Assembly: GCA_013423325.1 (NCBI GenBank)
Contig: BLJB01000127.1
Location: 186,001-250,000 of the forward strand
Direction of reading: 5' to 3'
DNA length: 64,000 nt
Source of the DNA: Usnea hakonensis
Lineage: Eukaryota; Ascomycota; Lecanoromycetes; Lecanorales; Parmeliaceae
Of this stretch, positions 8,097 through 17,377 are shown piece after piece (position 1 is the stretch's first letter; each line of letters begins with the position of its first letter). The notes under the pieces were generated by a model that worked only from the letters and a program-made list of their open reading frames with translations, was not told the DNA's origin and ran no database searches. The translations under genes were made by a program, and so were the position numbers.

Positions 8097-10691
8097 TCAG
8101 TCAACGCACCATTTCCTGTTCCTAGGTGCGTACTCTTCAATCTGCAGATAGAGGCCCCTATAAAAACGCTCCATAAACTCAGCTATCCTGATAATTCCTT
8201 GTTCATTAGAGCTATTGGTGCTAGCAGCAATAGCCTCCATTGCGATGGGACTTCTCGAGAGTCGCTTCAATTCGAGATCGACGCCTTGAAGAGCATCTTT
8301 GTATACTGGATCGGTCAGATCTGTGGTCGTGGTTGCAAGGTCTTCCATGCGGCGGGCGACGGCTGACGAAGCTAATTCCTGAGCGAGACAGTACGCTGCT
8401 TGACATATCTGGTTCATTTCTGTGGTTACATGGCCGAAGCAGACTTGTGACTTTATCTCCACGAAAGTGGATCCATTGCTTTGCGGCTGCTGCCCGTTCG
8501 CTTTCTCGACCAGAACAGCAAGGTGGGCTTTTGTGTCATTGGGGACAAGGGAGCCAGATCCACGATACAAAACCCAAGGGCTATAAAGCCGGGAGATGAC
8601 CGTGCACATCCCTTCCAATCCAGGAGGACAGTCCGATTCACCAAACAGACGGTGTCGTAGAATATACCAGCGTCCATGGGAATCTTTCAACAACAAATTA
8701 TGCCTATCAATGGCATCTTCGATTAAAGAGTCAAAGCCAGCTAGATGATGTGATAAGCCCTTTGCAGGCTTTGCGATACTAATTCGAAAGCCGGCTAGCT
8801 CAACAAGAAGGCCCATTGCATTGCGATCTGTGCCCAGAAACCCTCGATGCTCCTCTTCGCCGGGTTTCGGTATAGCGAAATGCCTATCTCTAGACAGTAG
8901 AGACTGAGGAGCCCATCGGAGGCCACGCTCACGTATTTTCAGACCCATGTGAAACAGAATATGTTTATCGATCCCAGACGGGGATTTGCCTATGATCCGC
9001 CAAAGAACGTTCATACGTTCGGCGGGTTCTGACGCGAGTATTGGACTGAGGTCAAGATTAAGGAGTGTTGCAATAATGAGGGGTTCATCAGAGGCAACAG
9101 TGACAGATCGATAGAATAGTCCCCTCATTATATCCTTCATTTCAGCGCCTCGATTTGAACTGTTCTCAACGTCGAATAGTGTTCTAAAGGTATGAAATCT
9201 CCTGATCACACTGGATGCAACACCACGTCTTCGAATATCTGTTCTTTCGATCTCTGTAAGACGGTTATACAGTGCCTGAATTGGTAAAGCAGTCTTCGTG
9301 AACTGAAACCATAATCTGTCCCTTTTCGCGGGCAGCGCGCCCTCTTGCAAAGTCCAAAGCCTGGTCATCCAGCGAGAGGTCGCAATTCGAACGCAAGCTT
9401 CATCAACTCTCATGCCGCCAACTCGATGTGATATAAGACTTCGATCCAATACCAGAACCAAAGAAGCCTCGTCATACGTGCGGTACATCTGCCTCAATGC
9501 CATCTTTTGAGCTTCTTCCGACTTTACTGGACAGCACAGAGTGTCACACCAAAGCAGCATCTCAGGTGCATCCTCTGGTTCATAAGACTCGTCCAAGTAC
9601 TTGAGATCCAAACTATCGATCAATACTTTCAATCTTGAGAGCTGGCAGCGAGGCAAAGCGGTCGCTGTAGGATTACCTAGACCATCTGCCCAAACATGAG
9701 ACAGTGCTACATAAAACGTGGAGTCTGTTGAAGGGACTACGTCAATCCACATCCGGTCGGAATTCGCATCTTCCTTAAGCCTTATTAGCGGCAAACGTCC
9801 ATTTTTCAAACAGTTTGCCAGCAAATCCTCATCAATGTGAAGAAACTCGCACCCACAAGAGTCCTTGACGTGGCGAGTGACTTGGGCTGAGGTCACTACA
9901 CCTCCTGCATGACAGTTGTGTCCGTCACAAGAGGCAGGATGCGACTGAAAGCCATCGTCGTGGAAGCAATTAGCAACAAAGGCTAGAGCTTGCGGCTCTC
10001 TAAAATCGTGGTTTAGCATTTGCATCTGGCTTGGGCAGCAGTTGCTCCTTTCAAGTAGCACAGATCTCCGGAAGTTCTCGTTGATAGTTTCACCCCAGTT
10101 TATAGGTACCAGTGAAAGTCTGGGGTGATCTGTCCATGCGACATTGCAGGCCTTGCTTGCAGCATATCCTAAAAGTTCTGCCACAGAAGCAACATGAAAC
10201 TTGAGATCGTTGTCAAAAGTAGGATAATTGATGACAAGGCAAGCATAAGTCAAGTTTAAGCACTTGGCAATATGCTCATATACTGCTCTCAAAACACTCT
10301 TGTCTTGCGTGATTTTTGCTTCCCATTCTTCAAGCCGGGACAAAAGAACTGCTGTCGTAACGATAGTTTTTTCAATTTCGCCGTCTGAAGATGTGGTAAC
10401 AAAATCCTCGTGGCGGTACAAGTCCCCTAATATCTCGCTCAAAAGTCCAAAGAAGAGCCAATTCTGCAGGAAAGGCTCAAGCTCGTCTGACCGCAATCCG
10501 GTTAGGAAACGTTGACTCGCAAGAGGCAAAGTAGGGTTCAAACGAAAAGTCCCATCATCTTCTAGATGGGGCAGGCCTAACCTATGCGGATAATCCAGAA
10601 AAGACCCTCCGTCGTATCTGTCCTGACAAAGATATGGTATGGCAGGAAAAATGGACTCTGTTTGCCCATCCCATTGTGAAAGGTGCTCCAT
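8097..10691 (-). CDS. HET-domain protein (heterokaryon incompatibility type), 864 aa
   Basis: A single 864-residue frame without introns. The HET domain lies at about 326-455: it opens with FYVALSHVWADGLGNP (the family's alS-x-x-WG block, here WAD), has LLWCDTLCCPV (cf. W-x-D-x-x-C-I) near 379-389, and ends with RWMTRLWTLQEGAL near 440-453 (the conserved W-t-x-Q-E block). Before it lies a ~215-residue helical region, then a Cys/His-rich stretch (about 218-281: NCCP, SCDGHNCH, CGCEF) that could bind metal. About 400 residues follow the HET domain. Fungal HET proteins trigger cell death or growth arrest on allorecognition; HET is a TIR-related fold. It lies next to a second HET gene on the same strand. 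The partner or allele it senses cannot be told from sequence. Confidence 0.85.
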   Translation of the reverse strand: MEHLSQWDGQTESIFPAIPYLCQDRYDGGSFLDYPHRLGLPHLEDDGTFRLNPTLPLASQRFLTGLRSDELEPFLQNWLFFGLLSEILGDLYRHEDFVTTSSDGEIEKTIVTTAVLLSRLEEWEAKITQDKSVLRAVYEHIAKCLNLTYACLVINYPTFDNDLKFHVASVAELLGYAASKACNVAWTDHPRLSLVPINWGETINENFRRSVLLERSNCCPSQMQMLNHDFREPQALAFVANCFHDDGFQSHPASCDGHNCHAGGVVTSAQVTRHVKDSCGCEFLHIDEDLLANCLKNGRLPLIRLKEDANSDRMWIDVVPSTDSTFYVALSHVWADGLGNPTATALPRCQLSRLKVLIDSLDLKYLDESYEPEDAPEMLLWCDTLCCPVKSEEAQKMALRQMYRTYDEASLVLVLDRSLISHRVGGMRVDEACVRIATSRWMTRLWTLQEGALPAKRDRLWFQFTKTALPIQALYNRLTEIERTDIRRRGVASSVIRRFHTFRTLFDVENSSNRGAEMKDIMRGLFYRSVTVASDEPLIIATLLNLDLSPILASEPAERMNVLWRIIGKSPSGIDKHILFHMGLKIRERGLRWAPQSLLSRDRHFAIPKPGEEEHRGFLGTDRNAMGLLVELAGFRISIAKPAKGLSHHLAGFDSLIEDAIDRHNLLLKDSHGRWYILRHRLFGESDCPPGLEGMCTVISRLYSPWVLYRGSGSLVPNDTKAHLAVLVEKANGQQPQSNGSTFVEIKSQVCFGHVTTEMNQICQAAYCLAQELASSAVARRMEDLATTTTDLTDPVYKDALQGVDLELKRLSRSPIAMEAIAASTNSSNEQGIIRIAEFMERFYRGLYLQIEEYAPRNRKWCVD

Positions 10692-11761
10692 TGGTAAGGA
10701 TTCGGCTAATACACAATGTCTATCTCAGGGTAGTCCCTACTAGCTTATATCCTTCTCTGCAATCGCGCTGGACTCTTTACGACTGTCGCTCGCTCTCTGG
10801 CTTCAGACTATCGCCAGTGTACCTACATAGTGGTCAGAGCGGCCAGAGGTCATTGCATCTCTCATTGTCAATGCTATCATAAGAGGAGGGGAGACCAACA
10901 TTGAAGAATTTCCTACGTTGGCATTTGATCAGTTCTTTTCGATAGTCGCTTTCGATAACTTCCCTTCCTTTGGCGTTGGGCTCTCTTTGACATGCGACTT
11001 TGGCATAGTACTGTTCACAACCTTGCGACTACCGCCACTGGTCTTGGACTCTGGTGTTTTCTTACCAAGAAGCCTAGCAGGGTGCACAATTTCAAATCGC
11101 AACCATGTCACGATACCTTGTCCTGAAGGTTCATCCGGTATACCCAGGAATCCAAACCCACCGATTGCGTAGATTAGTAACCATCCCTCATATCACATCA
11201 CTTAACTTTTCCGGTGGGGGCGGCCTTGTACGCGTACTATACTTTTATAGGAAGGAGCTACTTAGCTGTTTGATAGTTTAGCCCCCAATGTGGCTGAGCT
11301 TTCTCTTGGCAGTTGTCTGTCTACTAGCCTAGGTATATAAGTGTTGTATAGAGGACATGAGTGCTTCTGGGAAGCTCTTTGGGAATGCGTCGATCGAGTA
11401 TGGATAATGTTTTTCGAACTTTGATAGGAGGAGCCATGATAAGGGGATAGTGGGCGTATGAGCTGGTAGGAGGGGGGCTGGACTTAGTAGCGATTGGTGA
11501 TTGGGGATTGATCTTGCGAGGTTGGCGAGCATCATCGCTCTGTCTCTACGAGGCCCCCAGAAAATGCACATTTTGAAATCGGATAAAGAAAGGTTGAGTA
11601 TTCAGACAAATCTCTTGGATGTACAGAAATGGAAAAAGCTTGGAGAAGGGATATGTCGGAGATGTATCTTGAAGATATTGAATAATCCTCCTCTGACAAA
11701 ACTTTGAGAGTGTATGCTCTCTAAGGACTGCGACCACCACTCTCCGACTAATCGACCACCT
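10692..11761. other. Intergenic between two HET genes
   Basis: About 1.07 kb separate the two HET genes. Apart from one protein-like minus-strand fragment at 10929-11180, listed separately, nothing was recognised. Confidence 0.4.
10929..11180 (-). pseudogene. Possible C-terminal gene fragment
   Basis: On the minus strand an open frame reads IYAIGGFGFLGIPDE, then VTWLRFEIVHPARLLGKK, then a Lys/Ser/Thr-rich tail to a stop. The hydrophobic start and basic tail look like a real C-terminus, but the frame is closed by a stop a few codons upstream, and I found no exon to join it to. It may be a relic or the last exon of an unresolved gene. No family was recognised. Confidence 0.2.
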
Positions 11762-13996
11762 TCAATGTAGAACCAAAGACATATCCTCCAAATCCGAGTC
11801 TTCCCAATCTGCCCTTTCAACGTATCCACTCGCAAGACGATATGCTACACCGTCCACCCACTCCACCCATAGGACCTGATACGATTCCGTCACCGTGTGG
11901 GGATAAGTATACCGCTTTTGCTCCATATCGAACGTTTTGGCGTACTTTCGTGATCGGTAAATAGCAGCCAGTTCAATTTGCAACCCTGGAGCATCATTTG
12001 TCACGGTCTTGGGAAAGTGCTCCAATTGTTCCTCGTTGTGCAGATGCAGCTCTCCGATATTGCGACCCCATTTGTTACAAATAATCACAACGTTCTTATT
12101 TGTCTCAAGTGTTTCATCCCCAGCCTGATGAGCCCAAAGTCGGGCTCTTTTTGTTTCGCAGAAGATATACGACGTTTGGTCTGGTGTGAATGGTGGGGTA
12201 GACTCTTGGATATCTGTGACTGGGAAAGGAAAGTAGAAAGAGTCACGGTCGTTGTCTGGCATGTTACAATGCTTGAAAACCTGGCCACTACATCCATCTG
12301 GGTAAAGGCGCGCTTCACCATCGCTCGAGTCGTTTGCGACAACCTTATGGCGAGTCCAGCCTGCAGGTAAAGGCTTGGTGAAGTCTTTGAATGAATCGCG
12401 GTTTTCAAACCAAGTCGATCTAATCCTTCGTAGCGGAAAGCCGCTCGGAGACTTGCTGGTATACCATTCTGTTACTGGGGTCGTTTCTTCTGTCCAGCTC
12501 TGCCGATCGTAAATTCGAGCGGCTTCACCGTAGCCATGGGTTACCAAGCCTTGCCAGCCAATCCACGACCAGGATGGTAAGGATAGGTGTGATAACCGAC
12601 TGCTACCTGGGCGGTCTGACTGAACACGTCGTCGGAGGTCTATAAAACCCCAATAAGGTTTCCATCCCAGTGCTCGGTCGAACAGCATTTCAGGGAGCCC
12701 ATAGAGAAATCCACCGGTAAAGGAACGACTGACTACGGAAAGAAGTTCAGAAACACCAGGAAGAGCATCCTCTTCATAACGGAATTCCCGCTTGTTGTAA
12801 TTCGATATGAGATTGGCAAGGGAGCCTAGGTCTGGGAAACCGGCCAGTATGACGCCCATTCGGGGGTCAATGTATTTTTCGGACTCGGCCCCGAGGATCA
12901 TTTCTTCGTGCCACACATTGCACTGGCACTCCCAGTGCACTTCTTTCTGCTTAAACAGGATCTTCCTCCGGGACATCTTTTCCTCTTGATATGTCCAGCC
13001 ACGTTCGTAAAATCGAGTACCACTCGAGTAAAACATGCTAGTATTCCGAACAATGATTTTATCTTTACCAAATGGCACGATACGTTGTTCTAAATTTCGA
13101 GGAGCAGAGATACTTTCCAGCCCTAGAAACCCATCCTGAGAGTCTCCGTCTGCGGCAATGATGGTAACGATGGCGCTTGCATATATTGCCCCCATGAGGT
13201 TCCGCTGCCTTGCAGCAGCTGCATCATCGCCGTAGGCGATACAGAGCGTATCTGCCCAGAGATAACGCTCGCCAATGGCGGAGGTTAAGTACATAGCGTG
13301 TCGAAGGATTGGGGCCAGATGCACTGAGATCTCCGGACTATCTAGAGCGTTGGGCTTCATGAGCTTCGCCATGGTGTCGGCATCAACACTGAAGCGAGAA
13401 TGCTCCCCCCACCTGTAGCTCAATGCGACAAAATGGCCACTGCATTGACCCGATACGAGGCATTTATTCTCAGTGTCGATGAGCCAGGCCGGTCGTATTG
13501 GCGAGATCTTCATGGGGTTCTCGCATTTCTGGCCATGCGACGCTAGGCACTGATTCTTCCACTGCTTGACAATACCAAGATCAACCCAGTCTGGATTCAA
13601 GATACGCCCAATCCCAACGTGATCCGGAACGGAAGTTTGCTTGACGAGTAGCAGGCTCCAGTAAGAGCCACCTTTCGAAATTGATTCGGTCAACCTAATA
13701 TTAGGACCCCACTTGCCTGCGCAAATACCTACATCATCTGACTCACGAGTCATCTCGCTTCCGTCGTCACAGTATTTCTTGAAGCGCTCCACCAAAGGTG
13801 TATGCCTAGGACATTCAGATAGCACTGCATCTTTGAAAGATCCTAGGTTGATTTCAAATGTAGCGTTACGGTCCGCGAATCCACGCCAGATGTCGTGGCA
13901 GACTTTGCAATCCAACAACGTATCTGAAAGCGCAATCTGACTGGAGTCTTCTGAACCTTCTCCTACTCCTCTGCTAATATTTGACTTCTCAGCCAT
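11762..13996 (-). CDS. HET-domain protein (heterokaryon incompatibility type), second copy
   Basis: A single frame; 744 residues from the Met at 13996. The frame is open to 14125, but the extra 43 residues are a hydrophobic stretch unlike HET proteins, so the later start is preferred. Features: an N-terminal CKVCHDIWRGF segment; the HET block CSGHFVALSYRWGEHSRF; RYLWADTLCIAYGDD (W-x-D-x-x-C-I); ASAIVTIIAADG; and the ERGWTYQEEKMSRRK block (W-t-x-Q-E). After the HET domain (about 190-350 counted from this start) there is a Trp-rich region (LSLPSWSWIGWQG) common to this subfamily. The role is allorecognition or programmed cell death, as in het-6/tol-like genes. It differs clearly from the neighbouring HET gene, so the pair is not a recent tandem duplication. 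Confidence 0.87.
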   Translation of the reverse strand: MAEKSNISRGVGEGSEDSSQIALSDTLLDCKVCHDIWRGFADRNATFEINLGSFKDAVLSECPRHTPLVERFKKYCDDGSEMTRESDDVGICAGKWGPNIRLTESISKGGSYWSLLLVKQTSVPDHVGIGRILNPDWVDLGIVKQWKNQCLASHGQKCENPMKISPIRPAWLIDTENKCLVSGQCSGHFVALSYRWGEHSRFSVDADTMAKLMKPNALDSPEISVHLAPILRHAMYLTSAIGERYLWADTLCIAYGDDAAAARQRNLMGAIYASAIVTIIAADGDSQDGFLGLESISAPRNLEQRIVPFGKDKIIVRNTSMFYSSGTRFYERGWTYQEEKMSRRKILFKQKEVHWECQCNVWHEEMILGAESEKYIDPRMGVILAGFPDLGSLANLISNYNKREFRYEEDALPGVSELLSVVSRSFTGGFLYGLPEMLFDRALGWKPYWGFIDLRRRVQSDRPGSSRLSHLSLPSWSWIGWQGLVTHGYGEAARIYDRQSWTEETTPVTEWYTSKSPSGFPLRRIRSTWFENRDSFKDFTKPLPAGWTRHKVVANDSSDGEARLYPDGCSGQVFKHCNMPDNDRDSFYFPFPVTDIQESTPPFTPDQTSYIFCETKRARLWAHQAGDETLETNKNVVIICNKWGRNIGELHLHNEEQLEHFPKTVTNDAPGLQIELAAIYRSRKYAKTFDMEQKRYTYPHTVTESYQVLWVEWVDGVAYRLASGYVERADWEDSDLEDMSLVLH

Positions 13997-14687
13997 AAAG
14001 GGGATGGACCTGTCACGTTGATCAAGTTTCATGAGCTGCACAGATGTCAGAACCGGCAAAGATGTAATGTCAGCTGAATATATTGATAGGACAATTAACT
14101 GGGGCGTAGATATGTGCAATGGCATAAATGTAGCCCGAGGGGCCTAACAGGCAGCAGCCCAAATCCAAATCAGTGAGTCTAAAGCGGAAGGATTAAGAAA
14201 AGGCGGTGACAGAGGACAACCCTATGGTCAGCCGTAGGGCTGTGCTGAGTATGTGTGTGACAGGAGACTCTTTGGCCTGCCACCAGCGAAGAGGGTGAGG
14301 CCCATGGCATCAGAGATCGCAGGCTAGCCAGTGCATCTCAACGTTCAGCCGAAGTTTAACGTACTCTATGGAAAATCAAATACTAGCCCCTAAAACATAC
14401 GCTAAATCTCTTGGCATTCTTGATGATATTGTTTTTGGTCTTCGAATGCTGAGCATAGAAAAGAGAATGCTATGAAACGCAGTTTCTATTCTTAATATAT
14501 GTTTTTAATACTACCCCTACCTACTCTAACTAGAAACTCAGCATTCGTCGTTCGATTTCCCCGTAGTAGAGCTATGACTCTAGATCCCTGCGGGAGATAG
14601 AAAGATGCTGCACTGTCCATGAGGAAATCATAATTGACGAATATCTGAGTGCTGCCATAATTTCAATTCACCATGACTAGAGTCATT
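13997..14687. other. Intergenic, no gene seen
   Basis: Space between the second HET gene and the CorA-like gene. The first 129 bases are open in the HET frame. The rest shows no domain-like frames or repeats. Confidence 0.4.
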
Positions 14688-16927
14688 TCACGCTTCAGAA
14701 CAGTTGTCTGCCTCTTCCTCTCGAGATTTCGCTTTCGTTTTCTGTCGCCTGTCGATCCACTTCAAATAAGCAAAAGTGGCCGCGGTCAAAGAAACTGCTG
14801 GTGCAACAAAGATCCACAACCCTAAAGAGGCCACCGTGAATTTACCCGACGAGTCTGTCCCAAAAGACTGCATTCCGAACAGGGTCTGAAAGCGTCAGTC
14901 TTCTTTCCACGTGATACCTTCAGAAAAGAATGTTTACCGCGACGAAGGTAGCTGGAAGATACAGTAGAGTCACTACGGTGATGACTCGGATGGTGGCAGA
15001 GTCTTTCACGGCAGCATTGGTGAGCGCAAGTGTGTTCTCGCTGATGGTTTGCGCGATCTTTTGATGCTTCAAATTCAATGTGTCCGAAAGCAGCTGTGTG
15101 GTGCCGCGAATTTTGTCGCGAAGGAATACTGCGTTTCGGCTGTAGGCTGCAGCCAATGTGATATAGTTCTGTAAGAACTCTTGGGTGGTGCTATGCTTTT
15201 GATCAGAAGCACTTCCATCGGCATGTAAGGCGTCGTTGAACACCGCTAACATGTGAATATCTTGGATCAGGGAATCAAAGATTGATGGTAATAGCAAGAG
15301 TCGGGCCTCTATCCGCCGAAGTGCTGATAGCGTGGAGTGGCTGAAGTTGAGCTTCTCGTCGATGTCTGCTCCGATAACAGCTCGAGACTGAAAATGATGT
15401 TATAATCGGACATCGGATATTTAGGCAGTGGTACATCGTCACCATCTTCAATTCCTCTTCTTCATAAAATTCCATGTAAGTCCTCCAATTAGCGAAGTAA
15501 GTTGAAAGTACGACCAGGCCAATAAGTGGTGGCTGTTCATGTAGCTGTGGGTAGCCCTCCGGACCGTTGAGCATCCCCCTAATTCGAGTGTCTGCAGCTG
15601 CGTTCCGCCGTGGATTCAAGAGCATCCAAAGTGACGTTGTTGTCAGAGGGTCAAAGCTTTGGTACACACCAGTCTGGCGAATGGACCATGGATCTGCACC
15701 ATCGCTTCGACCGTTGTGCTCGGGGTATTTGAGCACGAAAGTCATCTCTACGGACGTTTCAGCCTTGTCATCTGTTACTAATGAACCACGAAGAAACAAG
15801 GGAGCAAACCCTTCAAGCCGTGCCCACATGTCATCCAAGATGTGCCACCAAAAGCTTGCTCAACGTTGGAAGTCTTGTCTCGAAAACAGCGCACAACACT
15901 CAAGAATTCTGGCATGACATGGTGTCTGATCATTATATGCCTGAGCATAGACCCGCAAACCTCGAGGCTGGCCCAAGAGTCCTTTTGAAATAGTGAGCTA
16001 AGGCAAACTTTGTTTCAGCGCGAACTCAGCATTCGACACAGCTGGAGTGGATCACATGAACCTAATCCCGCCTATCATCTGATTCGTCACAAGATACTTG
16101 TCCAGATCGTCGGCATCATGGAATGGAAATTCACCACTCTTTCTCGGTTGTCCAGACAAATCGAAGACGTCGACGAGATCCAAGGCTGGCGTCCGTTTGT
16201 CGATTTGGAAGACTCTTAGAGATGACAGTTCTGATAATGCGTCATCTGTCTCGCCAACAATAGAATAAATCTGGTACCTCATACAGGAGTACGGAACGGA
16301 GGTTGGCATTTTCAACTCCATAATGTGTTGTGTAAAACCTTTAACAAAGCCCAGGATTACTGAATAAGTGGGTATGGGTTTTAAATGTAGGTAATATGTT
16401 GTTCAGCCTTGTCATCCTAACCCCGCCATGCACAAAGACGCAGCTCCCCGTCACTCGCGCGAACCCCTCCTGATCATCCATCAGGCTGTGGAACAAGATC
16501 CAGAGATTCAGCAAATCATCTAATCCCTCACCCAAAGCAATTCTGTTGGAGTTCCATAAAAGATTCAGTTGCCATCTTTTTTAAGAGACCTAGGCACGAG
16601 TATTAGACTTGAGAAGAAATCGTGTACGGACAAGCGGAAAACCGACTCTTCTTCATCCTGTGATATTATCAGGATAAGAGTCTTGAGCAGTACAGATGCC
16701 ACTTACGGAAGTCAGAATTCTAGGCGTCGTGTATGAAATGATATCATTTATCATCTTTATGCGGTCGTCAGTGTTTGACAGCTAAACGCAAAGATGATAG
16801 TCATGTGACTAACCTTGACCTTGAAATCAGAGACTCTGCTGCCGGGAAAGATTTTTCGGAGCTTCTTCTCTACAGCTTTCACGCTCGTGTATCGAAGGTC
16901 CACTTGGTACACTTTTGACGACGGCAT
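14688..16927 (-). CDS. CorA-like membrane protein (fungal CorA-like transporter family)
   Basis: A multi-exon minus-strand gene. Clear exons are 16927-16814 (MPSSKVYQVDLRYTSV...), 16781-16707, the segment with WSIRQTGVYQSF around 15838-15440, and a join from EEELKM to SRAVIGADIDEKL leading through LLLLPSIFDSLIQD to LLYLPATFVA. The last exon (from about 14885) starts TLFGMQSFG and ends with a second hydrophobic helix and a charged tail. Two C-terminal transmembrane helices after a long cytosolic domain are the CorA plan; the pore signature is usually G-M-N but here is GMQ. This family is large in filamentous fungi and its transport role is mostly untested. Exons between 16660 and 15840 could not be joined with certainty, so a defect there is not excluded. 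The Met at 16927 is preferred over 16984 because the sequence becomes family-like there. Confidence 0.72.
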
Positions 16928-17377
16928 ATTTTCTCGCTGTGGCAGTAGTTGCTTACATGTGGAGTAATTCGCGGAGTGTAACAATTAAGTAGGCGGTGTC
17001 GAGACACGGCTGGATTTGGGTTTCGTCATCAGACATAAGCTGCTGTCAGTCTGCCCGATGTCTGCCTAATTATTGCCACCTCATGAGATTTCGTACTTTC
17101 ACCCACGATTTTCCTCGCCCAACTAGGTGTGTTCCTTACTGTCATCAATTTGGATGGTTCCAATTACTTTCTTGTTCTCCATCGCATGTGTATCCGTTAC
17201 ATCTACTCTACAAGTAGGCGATAGTGAACAAAATCGCTTAGACTTGCTCCAATCCCAGGAACGCCACCGAAGTACTCTCTCGTCTCCGGTGTCTTTCCCC
17301 TAAGTCGGCATACCCGATAATTGCCGATTTTAACAGTCTGGGTCCTAGAGAGCAGGGTTTGCACTTTGAGTCCGAAT
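16928..17377. promoter_or_regulatory. Bidirectional promoter region
   Basis: A 450-bp gap between the divergent starts of the CorA-like gene (minus) and the amino-acid permease (plus). It should hold both promoters. No specific binding site was recognised. Confidence 0.4.
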
